Source: Calothrix sp. HK-06 (GTDB taxonomy: Bacteria; Cyanobacteriota; Cyanobacteriia; Cyanobacteriales; Nostocaceae). Taken from it: DNA of 64,000 nucleotides. The stretch spans positions 48,337-112,336 of the forward strand of contig NZ_MRCD01000017.1 in the NCBI RefSeq assembly GCF_001904745.1. The letters are read 5' to 3'. The stretch's first letter is position 1; each line of letters starts with the position of its first letter. The notes below the pieces were generated by a model. The model did not search any database. It saw nothing but the letters and a program-made list of their open reading frames with translations, and was not told the origin of the DNA. Below are positions 52,446 through 61,031 of the stretch, one piece after another. Made by a program: the position numbers and the translations under genes.

Positions 52446-53978
52446 ATGCCAGAACTACGCCATTCGATTGCTCATCACTACCACGAACGAACTAAGTACG
52501 ACCCCGATACTATAGCGTCCAAAAACCAGAGTTTGGATTGGTCGAAACAACCTGTACCGTTTAAAGAATATAAAATTGGTAGGGTTTTTGACCTCAAACC
52601 ATATATCCAAGAATCTTCATTGGATTCGGACGATAACACCGATACAAATTGGTGGCGTCGTTTATCGCGGTTGCTGTTTTGCAGCTACGGTTTAACAGCT
52701 AGAATGCCATCAATGGGGAGTGCCGTATTTTTACGTTCAGCGCCAAGTGCAGGTGGTTTATACCCAGCCGAAATATATATAGTTTCACGGGGTACACCGT
52801 TATTACCTGCTGGTTTATATAACTACCAGTCAAGAACTCATTCGCTACTGCAATTCTGGGAAAATAATGTTTGGCAAACATTGCAGGAAGCTTGTTTTTG
52901 GCATCCAGCTTTGGAAAGTACACAACTTGCCATCGTCATTACTGCAGTTTTTTACCGTTCAGCTTGGCGTTATGAAGACAGAGCATACCGTCGAATATTT
53001 CTTGATACGGGACATTTATTGGGAAATATCGAACTATCTGCTGCGACGTGTGACTTCCGACCCCATCTAATAGGTGGTTTCGTCGATAAAGCCGTCAATG
53101 ATATGCTTTATATTGACCCAGAACAAGAAGGCGCCACCGCAGTCCTTCCGATAGCCGATTTACTTGATATTAAACAAAATTTGCCAACTGGACGTACAGC
53201 TTTACCATCAGCGACCGAAACAGAATATCCTAAAATCCCTGACGGTGAGCTTCTTAAGTACATTCATACTGTCACGCAAATTTTACCAGGTACAACAGGT
53301 AAACTCAATTTACCCGAAATCAAGCAAAATAAATCTATCGAAGACAAATATAAATTTCCCTTCTGTCAAAAAATTTCAACCCTTACAACTCAAATCGACT
53401 GGGGAGATGAACTTGATAAACTCGAAGCAACCATCCTTAAACGCCGTTCCACTAGGGCATACAGCGGAGATGATTTAACTTTAGATGAACTCAAATCATT
53501 ACTTGATTTTACATACCAACCCCAACATTATATAGACCAAGAATTAGATATTTCGCCAGATTACTTCGACCTGAATTTAATACAAACCTTTATTGCGACC
53601 TCTGGAGTCGAAGGACTCGAAGCAGGATGTTACTATTACGCACCCGCTTCGCAAGAATTACGACAAATTCGCTTTAAAAACTTCCGCAGAGAATTACACT
53701 TTCTCTGTTTAGGACAAGACCTTGGTCGCGATGCATCCGCTGTAATTTTCCATACAGCGGATTTAAAAGCGTCTGTATCCCAGTATGGAGATAGAGTATA
53801 TCGATACCTGCATATGGATGCAGGACACTTAGGGCAAAAACTAAATCTTGCTGCTGTACGTCTTAATATCGGTGTCAGCGGTATTGGGGGATTCTTCGAT
53901 GATAAAGTCAACGAAGTTTTGGGCATCCCTCAAGATGAAGCGGTATTATACATAACTACAATAGGGCGCCCAATGTAA
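52446..53978 (+). CDS. SagB-type nitroreductase-family dehydrogenase
   Basis: From the ATG at 52446 the protein has 510 residues with two nitroreductase-like halves. The N-terminal half has SAGGLYPAEIYIVSRG and SAWRYEDRAYRRIFLDTGHLLGN; the C-terminal half starts RRSTRAYSGDDLTLDEL and ends SGIGGFFDDKVNEVLGI with an FMN-binding pattern. SagB-like proteins oxidise azolines in thiazole/oxazole-modified peptides, but many stand-alone cyanobacterial copies have other unknown roles. No cyclodehydratase (YcaO) or precursor gene is adjacent. The longer frame to 52392 is less likely. A hairpin follows at 53996-54019. Confidence 0.82.
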   Translation: MPELRHSIAHHYHERTKYDPDTIASKNQSLDWSKQPVPFKEYKIGRVFDLKPYIQESSLDSDDNTDTNWWRRLSRLLFCSYGLTARMPSMGSAVFLRSAPSAGGLYPAEIYIVSRGTPLLPAGLYNYQSRTHSLLQFWENNVWQTLQEACFWHPALESTQLAIVITAVFYRSAWRYEDRAYRRIFLDTGHLLGNIELSAATCDFRPHLIGGFVDKAVNDMLYIDPEQEGATAVLPIADLLDIKQNLPTGRTALPSATETEYPKIPDGELLKYIHTVTQILPGTTGKLNLPEIKQNKSIEDKYKFPFCQKISTLTTQIDWGDELDKLEATILKRRSTRAYSGDDLTLDELKSLLDFTYQPQHYIDQELDISPDYFDLNLIQTFIATSGVEGLEAGCYYYAPASQELRQIRFKNFRRELHFLCLGQDLGRDASAVIFHTADLKASVSQYGDRVYRYLHMDAGHLGQKLNLAAVRLNIGVSGIGGFFDDKVNEVLGIPQDEAVLYITTIGRPM

Positions 53979-53995
53979 ACATTTTCTATAAGAGT

Positions 53996-54019
53996 GGAAT
54001 GGGCATCCTTGCCCGTTCC
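53996..54019 (+). terminator. Hairpin after SagB-like gene
   Basis: GGAATGGGCA pairs with TGCCCGTTCC around a four-base loop, 18 bases after the stop. Only a weak T run follows, so it may be a terminator or a dispersed palindrome. Confidence 0.45.
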
Positions 54020-54081
54020 ATATAAGACATTTTGATAAACATAGATTAAACTAGCGCATGTCAAACTAACAAGCTTTCCAA

Positions 54082-54750
54082 ATGTCTCTAAGACAACTTT
54101 TTATAACTGCCTCGGTGCTGCTAACCACGACCTCAGTCTCAAGTAACGCTTTTGCTCAAAGCAAAGGCACACCTGGTAAATTTGACTTCTACGTACTAGC
54201 TTTATCTTGGTCTCCCGACTATTGTGCAGCCAAAGGAGATAATGACCCATCTCAATGTAAACAAGGAAAGAAACTAGGTTTTGTCTTACACGGACTTTGG
54301 CCTCAATACCAAAAAGGATATCCCGCAAGCTGCACCACAGAAAGATTACCAGAAACAGTCAAACAACAATTTCCCAATTTATTCCCTAGTGCTAAACTTT
54401 ACAACCACGAATGGGAGAAACACGGTACTTGTACAGGCTTAACCCCAGCGCAGTATTTAACATTATCAAAACAAAAGAAAGACTCTGTATCAATTCCTAC
54501 AGCCTACGCAAAACCCAGTAAGCCCTTCCGCACCACTATAAATAAACTACAAAGTGATTTTGTTGGTGCCAACCCAGGATTTACCAGTCAAAGTATAGCT
54601 CCTTACTGCTCTGGTTCCGGACGCTTTTTGCAAGAAATCTTTGTTTGCTTTACTAAAGACGGTAAACCAGGCCCTTGCAGTGCAGAAGTAATTAAACGTT
54701 CACAAAGAAGTTGCGCTCAACCTGACTTTTTAGTGCGTAACGTTAGGTAA
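54082..54750 (+). CDS. Secreted ribonuclease T2 family protein
   Basis: The 222-residue protein has a signal peptide (LFITASVLLTTTSVSSNAFAQ, likely cleavage after AFA). It has both catalytic segments of the family: FVLHGLWPQY (CAS1 His) and HEWEKHGTC (CAS2 with Glu and His). It degrades RNA without base specificity outside the cytoplasm, probably for phosphate or nucleotide gain. Several cysteines for disulfides are kept (C48, C59, C81, C114 by rough count). It is a single gene, 91 bases before proS. Confidence 0.93.
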   Translation: MSLRQLFITASVLLTTTSVSSNAFAQSKGTPGKFDFYVLALSWSPDYCAAKGDNDPSQCKQGKKLGFVLHGLWPQYQKGYPASCTTERLPETVKQQFPNLFPSAKLYNHEWEKHGTCTGLTPAQYLTLSKQKKDSVSIPTAYAKPSKPFRTTINKLQSDFVGANPGFTSQSIAPYCSGSGRFLQEIFVCFTKDGKPGPCSAEVIKRSQRSCAQPDFLVRNVR

Positions 54751-54780
54751 AATATCAAAATTGAGCATAATGGAAAAGAA

Positions 54781-54811
54781 CCCCTCGGCTTAAGTTATCT
54801 TGAGCTGGGGG
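54781..54811 (+). terminator. Hairpin between RNase T2 gene and proS
   Basis: CCCCTCGGCTTAAG and CTTGAGCTGGGGG form an imperfect stem around TTAT. It may terminate the RNase T2 transcript or act as a leader hairpin of proS. Confidence 0.4.
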
Positions 54812-54841
54812 AGTTAGTCAAAAAGAATCGAAGAATAAACT

Positions 54842-56347
54842 ATGGCTGGTCGGAAAACAGAAAAAGCTAATTCCTTGAAAATTACCAAGCGTGATGAAGA
54901 TTATTCACGCTGGTATCTCGACATAATAGAGCGGGCAAAACTTGCAGAAGATTCAGGAGTTAGGGGATGCATGATTATCCGACCAGAAGGTTATGCCATC
55001 TGGGAAAAAATACAGCAAACCTTAGATAAGATGTTTAAGGAAACTGGTCATGTTAATGCATACTTCCCAATGTTAATTCCTGTGAGCTATTTCTCGAAGG
55101 AAGCTGAACATGTTTCTGGTTTTGCTAAAGAATGTGCCGTAGTTACTCACCATCGTTTAAAATTGACAGAGGATGGAACCATTGGTGTAGATACAGAAGC
55201 TGAATTGGCAGAGCCATTAGTTGTAAGACCAACCAGCGAAACTATTATTTGGTCTGCATATAAAAATTGGATTCAAAGCTATAGAGATCTCCCTATTCTC
55301 GTAAATCAGTGGGCGAATATCTGTCGATGGGAACTTAGAACTCGTCCCTTCTTACGTACTGCTGAATTTTTATGGCAAGAAGGACACACAGCTCACATAA
55401 CATATGACGAAGCTGAAGTTGAAGCACGTCAAATTTTACAAATCTATAAAACTTTTGTCGAAGACTATTTAGCAGTTCCTGTATTTGATGGATTAAAAAC
55501 AGAGAATGAGAAATTTCCAGGCGCCGACCATACTTATACTATAGAAACAATGACACAAGACCGTCGTGCGATTCAAGTAGGTACTAGCCATCACCTTGGA
55601 ACAACTTTCTCACATGCTTTTGACGTTAAGTATTTATCAGCACAAGGTACTTTGGAGTATCCATTTGCGACAAGTTGGGGTATAACAACCCGTCTTATTG
55701 GCGCCATGATAATGGCTCACTCAGATGACCAAGGATTTGTCTGCCCTCCTCGTGTTGCTCCATTACAAGTTGTTGGCATCCCAATTTATAAAACAGACGA
55801 TGATAAACAAACTGTTTTATCTAAATTTGAAGAATTACAACAAAAATTCAGATTAATTGATAAATTTTCATTCCGAGTAGACGCGCGTGATAACTTAAGT
55901 CCTGGCTTCAAGTTTAATGACTGGGAGTTAAAAGGCATTCCACTTCGTTTAGAGATTGGTCCCAAGGATTTAGCAAATGAAAGCTGTATCTTAGCAAGAC
56001 GCGATACTGGAGAAAAAATAAATGCACCACTTGACCAATTAGAAGAACTAATACCTGAAATACTGGATTCTATTCAAAATAGTTTGTTTGTAAAAGCTCA
56101 AGAATTTCAGTGTCAGCATACTTACTTTGTAGATACGTATGACTCATTTAAAAATGCCATTGAGAAAAAGCCTGGTTTCTACGTAGTTTATTTTGCTGGG
56201 GCGCCTGAAGATGAGGAAAAAATTAAAGAGGAAACTAAAGCGACGAGTAGATGTATAGCTTTTAGTTTGCAAGACAATAGTATAGGTAAATGCTTCTATA
56301 CAGGAAAAGAAACATCTCAACGTGTTATATTTGCTAAAGCTTATTAA
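54842..56347 (+). CDS. proS: Prolyl-tRNA synthetase, archaeal/eukaryal type
   Basis: The 501-residue enzyme is class II, short archaeal-like ProRS (type 3), without the bacterial editing insertion. Motif 2 is FLRTAEFLWQEGHTAH with VRPTSETIIW before it; the anticodon-binding domain starts near 290; the protein ends in FAKAY, and a terminal Tyr is typical of this class. It charges tRNA-Pro. In the C-terminal zinc domain only some of the usual Cys ligands seem to remain (CIAF, GKCFYTG). Most cyanobacteria use the longer bacterial type, so this may be a replacement or a second copy. The start is at 54842. Confidence 0.88.
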   Translation: MAGRKTEKANSLKITKRDEDYSRWYLDIIERAKLAEDSGVRGCMIIRPEGYAIWEKIQQTLDKMFKETGHVNAYFPMLIPVSYFSKEAEHVSGFAKECAVVTHHRLKLTEDGTIGVDTEAELAEPLVVRPTSETIIWSAYKNWIQSYRDLPILVNQWANICRWELRTRPFLRTAEFLWQEGHTAHITYDEAEVEARQILQIYKTFVEDYLAVPVFDGLKTENEKFPGADHTYTIETMTQDRRAIQVGTSHHLGTTFSHAFDVKYLSAQGTLEYPFATSWGITTRLIGAMIMAHSDDQGFVCPPRVAPLQVVGIPIYKTDDDKQTVLSKFEELQQKFRLIDKFSFRVDARDNLSPGFKFNDWELKGIPLRLEIGPKDLANESCILARRDTGEKINAPLDQLEELIPEILDSIQNSLFVKAQEFQCQHTYFVDTYDSFKNAIEKKPGFYVVYFAGAPEDEEKIKEETKATSRCIAFSLQDNSIGKCFYTGKETSQRVIFAKAY

Positions 56348-56962
56348 AATTAGTAAAACGGTTTTATTAAGGGTTAACATCACTTTCACCACGGATTATT
56401 TAACCCGTCGGCTCACGGCTGAGAGCCTGCCCGTAGCACAGACTATAAGCCTATGCTACAAAACTCCCTAAAATTAATGACATGAACAACTAGTTGGTAA
56501 ACACTTTAGCTAACTATCAACTTTTTGCCTATTAAAATAAGAATAATGTAGAAGCAGAATACATTTACATATAGCACTCCATACTGCTCCTAAGCGCGCA
56601 AATTGTGTAAGACGAGGATACAAATATTTAACCAAAGTATTTATAAATAGATTTATCTTTTTCTTGGTCAGAGGGTTTAAAAGTTGGTATATTATCAGTA
56701 CATTTTGAATGTTTACTTCCTCTGTCTATAATACTTTCTTAATATTTTTAGGGTATTTGATGAAGTTTGTTGTAACTAAATATATAGAGTGTAGGCAAAT
56801 CACATGATATTAACTAGTTTAATGCTGTTATTTACCTGTACAAAATATACATTAATATTTATTATATACAGTTGATATTTGTAAATTAAGGTGCGTAGAA
56901 TCTACAAATAGATGATTTTAGCACACTCACATCTCCTCTTACGCTATTTAACTTTAGGTTTT
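56348..56962. other. Intergenic stretch, AT-rich
   Basis: No gene is visible between proS and the protease propeptide gene. A short GC-rich pair around 56403-56440 (CGTCGGCTCACGGCTGAG) may form a hairpin at the end of proS. The remainder is AT-rich and must contain the promoter of the next gene. Confidence 0.4.
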
Positions 56963-57658
56963 ATGAATAGGAATGGTATGAAGACTTTCACTTTCCATAC
57001 CCATATAGAAGACAAAAATTCAACCTCCAATTCTAGTGGTATAAATGAACTTACCAAGGTCTTAAAAAGAGCTGACCGAGAAGGGAAAAAATTGATAGAA
57101 ATGTTCAAGGAACTGGCAGATAGCTTAATGTCACTACTTGGATCAGTGATAAAAGTTAAGTCGATACGAGGATTTGTTACAACTTCGCAACCAATCCGTG
57201 AGTTCCAGCTTGAAGGTGTGGGCATCAAAACTTGGAAGGAAACCAAAACACACACAATCAAGTTTCGCCAGAAGTATCAAAATATCCCTGTGTATGGGTC
57301 TATTGTAACAGTAGAAGTTGGCGATAACTATGATTTGATAGCAATTAACTCAGCCATTGGCGACCCTATTGACATTGGCATTGATGCCGACCCCAAGTTT
57401 AAGCCTGATCAACTTAAAGACGTAATTCAGAAGCAAACTAAGCATGACCTGGGAAGCTCGGATATAAAAGAAACTCTTTACTACTACTTTGATACAAATC
57501 AAAAGCGTTGGCGCCTTGTATACTTAGTTGAAAACAATTCACAAAAAATAGATTCTCTCCCCAAATCTGAATCAGCACCAAAAATAGTAGATTATATAAT
57601 TGACGCTCATACGGGAGAGTTAGTTTCTGAACTACCCCGCATCAAAACAATTCGGTAA
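56963..57658 (+). CDS. Stand-alone M4-protease propeptide (FTP/PepSY-like)
   Basis: From the ATG at 56963 the protein has 231 residues. It matches the N-terminal pro-region of thermolysin-type metalloproteases. A helical start (LKRADREGKKLIEMFKELAD) precedes FTP-like strands (IRGFVTTSQPIREF, THTIKFRQKYQNIPVYGSIVTVEV over about 90-115) and a PepSY-like end, WRLVYLVENNSQK with DYIIDAHTGELVSELPR. No catalytic domain follows in frame, and no signal peptide is visible. The matching catalytic domain is a separate gene 580 bases downstream. I infer that it folds or inhibits that enzyme in trans. Confidence 0.78.
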   Translation: MNRNGMKTFTFHTHIEDKNSTSNSSGINELTKVLKRADREGKKLIEMFKELADSLMSLLGSVIKVKSIRGFVTTSQPIREFQLEGVGIKTWKETKTHTIKFRQKYQNIPVYGSIVTVEVGDNYDLIAINSAIGDPIDIGIDADPKFKPDQLKDVIQKQTKHDLGSSDIKETLYYYFDTNQKRWRLVYLVENNSQKIDSLPKSESAPKIVDYIIDAHTGELVSELPRIKTIR

Positions 57659-58238
57659 AGCATTCAGGGAGAATTATAATTGGTGCAGTATTGACAAACA
57701 GCCAAACAGTTTAGCTTTATATTGGGTATATGAAGCAAGACATTATAAAAAGTGTGCGACTGTATTTATAAGAATTGTAAAATTCCATCTCTAGCAACTA
57801 TTTTTAGGGAAAAATTTTTTATTTTTTCCTCAAACTGTATCACAACACAAAGAATTACTAATCAACACAGGGTAAATATAAAGAAAGTAGCCTGAAGTGA
57901 ATTCAAAACTCACTACACTTTATAACGTGTCGTATAGTCATGCCTTACGTAAAAAGTTTGACTTACGGTGCGGTGTGGGAGCGCGCGGCTTATATATTTT
58001 GAATACCATTGATAACCTATATTATGCTTTTTTAATCGTTATATAACTAGTTATTTCATCTGGTAGTAATCACTACGCCAACGTATTTTCAAACTAGATG
58101 CATTTGCTCTGCAAAGAAAAACAAAATACTTATATGATTCATTACTGACTCATGCCTAATTCTTACTACTTAACACAACAAATTTTGCCGCTACGATAAC
58201 TTGTAACAACAAAGACACTAAGAGGATTCAATGTTTTA
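57659..58238. other. Gap between split protease genes
   Basis: This AT-rich 580-base gap has no open frame that would link propeptide and catalytic domain. A pair of A/T-rich arms near 57810-57830 is the only fold I see. An AGAGGA site sits before the catalytic gene at about 58220. Confidence 0.4.
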
Positions 58239-59087
58239 ATGACAATTACTTACTACTATAATTCTGATGTGGACAATGCTCTTCCTGGTAGAGAAATAGT
58301 ACATCCTCCTCAAAAACAAACTTTCCGCGCGCATAATAATGCTTGTGAGGTTGAAATTTTTTTTAGAGATGTACTTGAACATAACCTAGAGGATAAGATT
58401 TGCATCTCTAGCATTATGTGCGTTGAAGACCCCCACCCAAACAATAAAGTTTATGAAGGTGCTTACTGGTTAGATCGATATCAGCAAGCATTTTTTGGAC
58501 AACAGTTTATTGGAGATAACCAACTTTGCTCTTGGGCCATAGCACAAGATATTGTTGCTCATGAATTTGGTCATGGACTAACCAGTTATACTGCTAAACT
58601 TGCGTATATATACGAGTCAGGGGCACTTGACGAGTCCTACGCTGATATTTTCGCAGTTTTAATTGCTAACCGTGGCCAATCTAATATTCAGCTGTGGAAC
58701 TGGGAAATAGGAATGGGTTTTGGGATTAACGGTCAGGCAATTAGAGATTTGAGCAAACCTGGTAGATATAATCACCCAGAACATATGAATAATTACTGCC
58801 AACTTGATTACAATGATGATCATGGTGGAGTTCACTCTAACTGTGGGATTCATAATAAGGCGGCTTACAATTTAATCACTTCCCAGGATAATAATGGTAA
58901 TTACCTATTTACAGCACAGTCTGTAGCTGTGCTTTTCTATCGGGCATTAGTACAACTAGGTGAAAACTCTTGTTTCAGTGATAGTCGCCGTGCTATTGAG
59001 CAGGCTGCAAGAACTCTGTATCATGGAGACTTGCAAAAAATCAGTGCTGTTAGTTCAGCTTTCCAGAGTGTGGGAATTCAAATTTGA
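58239..59087 (+). CDS. M4 (thermolysin-like) metallopeptidase catalytic domain
   Basis: The 282-residue protein is a bare catalytic domain. Zinc and catalytic residues are in VAHEFGHGLT (HExxH, about residues 108-112), the third ligand Glu is in ESGALDESYADIF, and the late His is in GGVHSNCGIHNKAAYNL, all as in thermolysin. It lacks both the signal peptide and the propeptide usually fused in front. The propeptide is encoded separately upstream. Without a signal it may act in the cytoplasm or leave by another route, perhaps as injection-system cargo, though no leader of the DUF4157 kind is present. Confidence 0.9.
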   Translation: MTITYYYNSDVDNALPGREIVHPPQKQTFRAHNNACEVEIFFRDVLEHNLEDKICISSIMCVEDPHPNNKVYEGAYWLDRYQQAFFGQQFIGDNQLCSWAIAQDIVAHEFGHGLTSYTAKLAYIYESGALDESYADIFAVLIANRGQSNIQLWNWEIGMGFGINGQAIRDLSKPGRYNHPEHMNNYCQLDYNDDHGGVHSNCGIHNKAAYNLITSQDNNGNYLFTAQSVAVLFYRALVQLGENSCFSDSRRAIEQAARTLYHGDLQKISAVSSAFQSVGIQI

Positions 59088-59150
59088 AATTCTGTATATA
59101 GTAATTATGAATTGTTGTTGAAAAAATGTAGGTATTTGTAGTATCTGTAG

Positions 59151-59167
59151 GGTGGGCAGTGCCCACC
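59151..59167. repeat. GGTGGGCAGTGCCCACC palindrome
   Basis: A second copy of the element at 16557-16573, with the same preceding GTAGTATCTGTA. It lies between the convergent protease and GH57 genes and can act as terminator for both. Confidence 0.6.
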
Positions 59168-59182
59168 TCACGTAGTATTGGC

Positions 59183-60670
59183 TTATACCAACTCTTCACC
59201 ACGTCGATACAATTCCCGCGCGTAGTCTGTCCACGTACCTTGTCCCCAATATCGAAAACAGCTAGTTTGGACAAGCAAGTTATAAAGTAAGGCTTTTTGG
59301 TAATCTTCGCGTTGTGTTACTGATGGGTCTTGTTCGACTAATTTGTCATATTTTTGATGGAACAATGCGCTTAGTTTATTCATTGGTTCTAGGACATTTT
59401 CATATCCTCTTACCCAACTTAAATCATTTGTCCACGAGGCGCCATCTATATGAAACTGATTATCATTTGCTTTTAATTCTTGAATTGCATTTGCTACAGT
59501 TTCCGGTGTTACACTATTCACGCGCTGCCATATTTTATGTTGTTGTACAGCTTGAATTTCTGGATAATTATCTGGGTCGGCGCCTGCTGCTTCGATTAAT
59601 TCTAGGTATTCAGTACCATTCATTGCGACAGTTCCCGCATTGTTATTACCTGCGTCGCGGATTTCGTGATAAATTCTAAATAAATCGCGGGGATATTCAT
59701 TCATCATTACACCCCCATTTTCGCCATCGGCAATTTGTGTTACTAAAGAAGGAATATTTGTATTACTGACTTGCTGTTTACCACGTCCTTTTGCCTCAAA
59801 GTAAGGTTGCATTTGGGCAACTAGTTTTGTATCCGAACCTTGAGTTTTAATTAGTGCAGTGATACTAACAGTTTCACCCTGAGAATTACGCGCGGTTAAT
59901 TTATTGGGAATATACTTCTGGTCATGATGCAAACTGGCGCCATCTAAACATTCGACTGAATGCTCTTGCACCATTATCCATTTATACCCGCATTCCTTCA
60001 ATGCTTTTACATACTCATATAAAGTATCTGGATGATTAGGTAAATGCATTTCAGGAGGAGAAAATCCTTTTACCCGCTTTAAAGCATCGTAACCAAATAT
60101 GGCAGCAAAATAATGTTGCCAAGCTTGAATATGCAACTTGATATCAGGAATAGGGGTAGAAGGAATAACCGCATGACTCCACATCGTGCCCAACCATTCC
60201 ACGTAAGGTTGATATTGCACATCACAGGTAATGCGCTTGAGAGTATCGATAATGTCGGTGTGTTGCTGTCGCAAACCCCAAAGTAAATTACCCGAATAGT
60301 CGAGCATTATACGGGGGTTACATCCTTGGGAAATTAATTCTGGAATAAACTCACCAATGCGTTTATAACACCAAGCAAAAACACCTGCATTATGGTTGTC
60401 TCCATTATGAGGGTGTTCAAACATATGTTGCAGGTTACTAATTAATTCACCGTTAAAACCTGCGGGAATAGTGGGTTGGTGCATGTGGAGCGCGCAGGCA
60501 AACCCAGCATTGATATTTTCGAGCCGGAGATTGCTTGTATTTAAAAATACAGGCTCATTGTGGTTTGTAACTAAATGAATTTCGGATTCCCAACCGCTAA
60601 TGTTAGGCAAACCAAAGCGGATATCATCGAGTTTGGGGAGGGGGGATGAAATAGTAGCAGTCATTGCCAT
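59183..60670 (-). CDS. Glycoside hydrolase family 57-like protein
   Basis: The 495-residue protein has the GH57 start FACALHMHQPTIPAGFNG, a long central barrel (IMLDYSGNLLWGL, KGFSPPEMHLPNHPDT) and a late acidic motif around WTNDLSWVRGYE. GH57 enzymes act on alpha-glucans such as glycogen, as branching enzymes or amylases. This member is of a cyanobacterial group of unproven specificity. The catalytic Glu/Asp positions were not confirmed by alignment. The start at 60670 is the outermost ATG; MTATISSPL two codons later is also possible. Confidence 0.85.
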   Translation of the reverse strand: MAMTATISSPLPKLDDIRFGLPNISGWESEIHLVTNHNEPVFLNTSNLRLENINAGFACALHMHQPTIPAGFNGELISNLQHMFEHPHNGDNHNAGVFAWCYKRIGEFIPELISQGCNPRIMLDYSGNLLWGLRQQHTDIIDTLKRITCDVQYQPYVEWLGTMWSHAVIPSTPIPDIKLHIQAWQHYFAAIFGYDALKRVKGFSPPEMHLPNHPDTLYEYVKALKECGYKWIMVQEHSVECLDGASLHHDQKYIPNKLTARNSQGETVSITALIKTQGSDTKLVAQMQPYFEAKGRGKQQVSNTNIPSLVTQIADGENGGVMMNEYPRDLFRIYHEIRDAGNNNAGTVAMNGTEYLELIEAAGADPDNYPEIQAVQQHKIWQRVNSVTPETVANAIQELKANDNQFHIDGASWTNDLSWVRGYENVLEPMNKLSALFHQKYDKLVEQDPSVTQREDYQKALLYNLLVQTSCFRYWGQGTWTDYARELYRRGEELV

Positions 60671-60854
60671 GCGTCCTGTAGAAGCTTACTTATTTTCACC
60701 CATGATTGTTGTTATACCAGAAAGTCACTAAATAAATTAATAACTCAGCAGTATTCTCGCTGCATAAACTCCAAAAGGGAAACATGTAAACGTTTAGATG
60801 AGTAAGGATAAAACTTACAACTCTATTAAACACATCATGTTTGTGAGAATTACC

Positions 60855-60938
60855 ATGAAAAAGTTAGCTATTCTCGGTTCGGCAATTGCATTCTTATTAT
60901 TGAGCAACATTGCCACTTTTGCCATCAAAAATGCGTAG
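60855..60938 (+). CDS. Tiny ORF consisting of a signal peptide
   Basis: A 27-residue frame begins KKLAILGSAIAFLLLSNIATFA and ends IKNA at a TAG. It looks like a complete signal peptide with no mature protein. The stop lies at the border of the palindromic repeat at 60941-60968. It may be a small membrane peptide or the stump of an exported protein cut off by the repeat. Evidence for translation is weak. Confidence 0.4.
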   Translation: MKKLAILGSAIAFLLLSNIATFAIKNA

Positions 60939-60940
60939 AC

Positions 60941-60968
60941 GTAGAGACGTGATTTATCGCGTCTCTAC
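60941..60968. repeat. Palindromic repeat GTAGAGACGTGAT-type
   Basis: GTAGAGACGTGA and TCGCGTCTCTAC form a 28-base palindrome with one mismatch. It is related to the copy at 34494-34519 inside the Cis11 gene. Confidence 0.7.
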
Positions 60969-61031
60969 AAATGCGCGCGGCGCTTTAATGGATAATTAAA
61001 TCGTTGATGGCAGTGAGGAAAAGACAGAGAT

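Larger units (their letters stand above)
60671..61031. other. Gap upstream of glpK
   Basis: The gap contains the signal-peptide-only frame at 60855-60938 and the palindromic repeat at 60941-60968, with a CGCGCG cluster at about 60972. No other gene or RNA is recognised. Confidence 0.4.

Noticed and set aside
52446..53978. Thiazole/oxazole-modified peptide cluster around the SagB-like gene
   Set aside because: No YcaO cyclodehydratase, precursor peptide or transporter gene is adjacent.
57810..57835. A/T-rich inverted arms as terminator of the propeptide gene
   Set aside because: The possible stem consists only of A-T pairs and lies about 150 bases past the stop, so it is too weak to support.
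56912..59087. Single M4 protease gene interrupted by a frameshift
   Set aside because: The 580-base gap has no protease-like codons in any frame, and the catalytic gene has its own ribosome binding site, so two genes are more likely.
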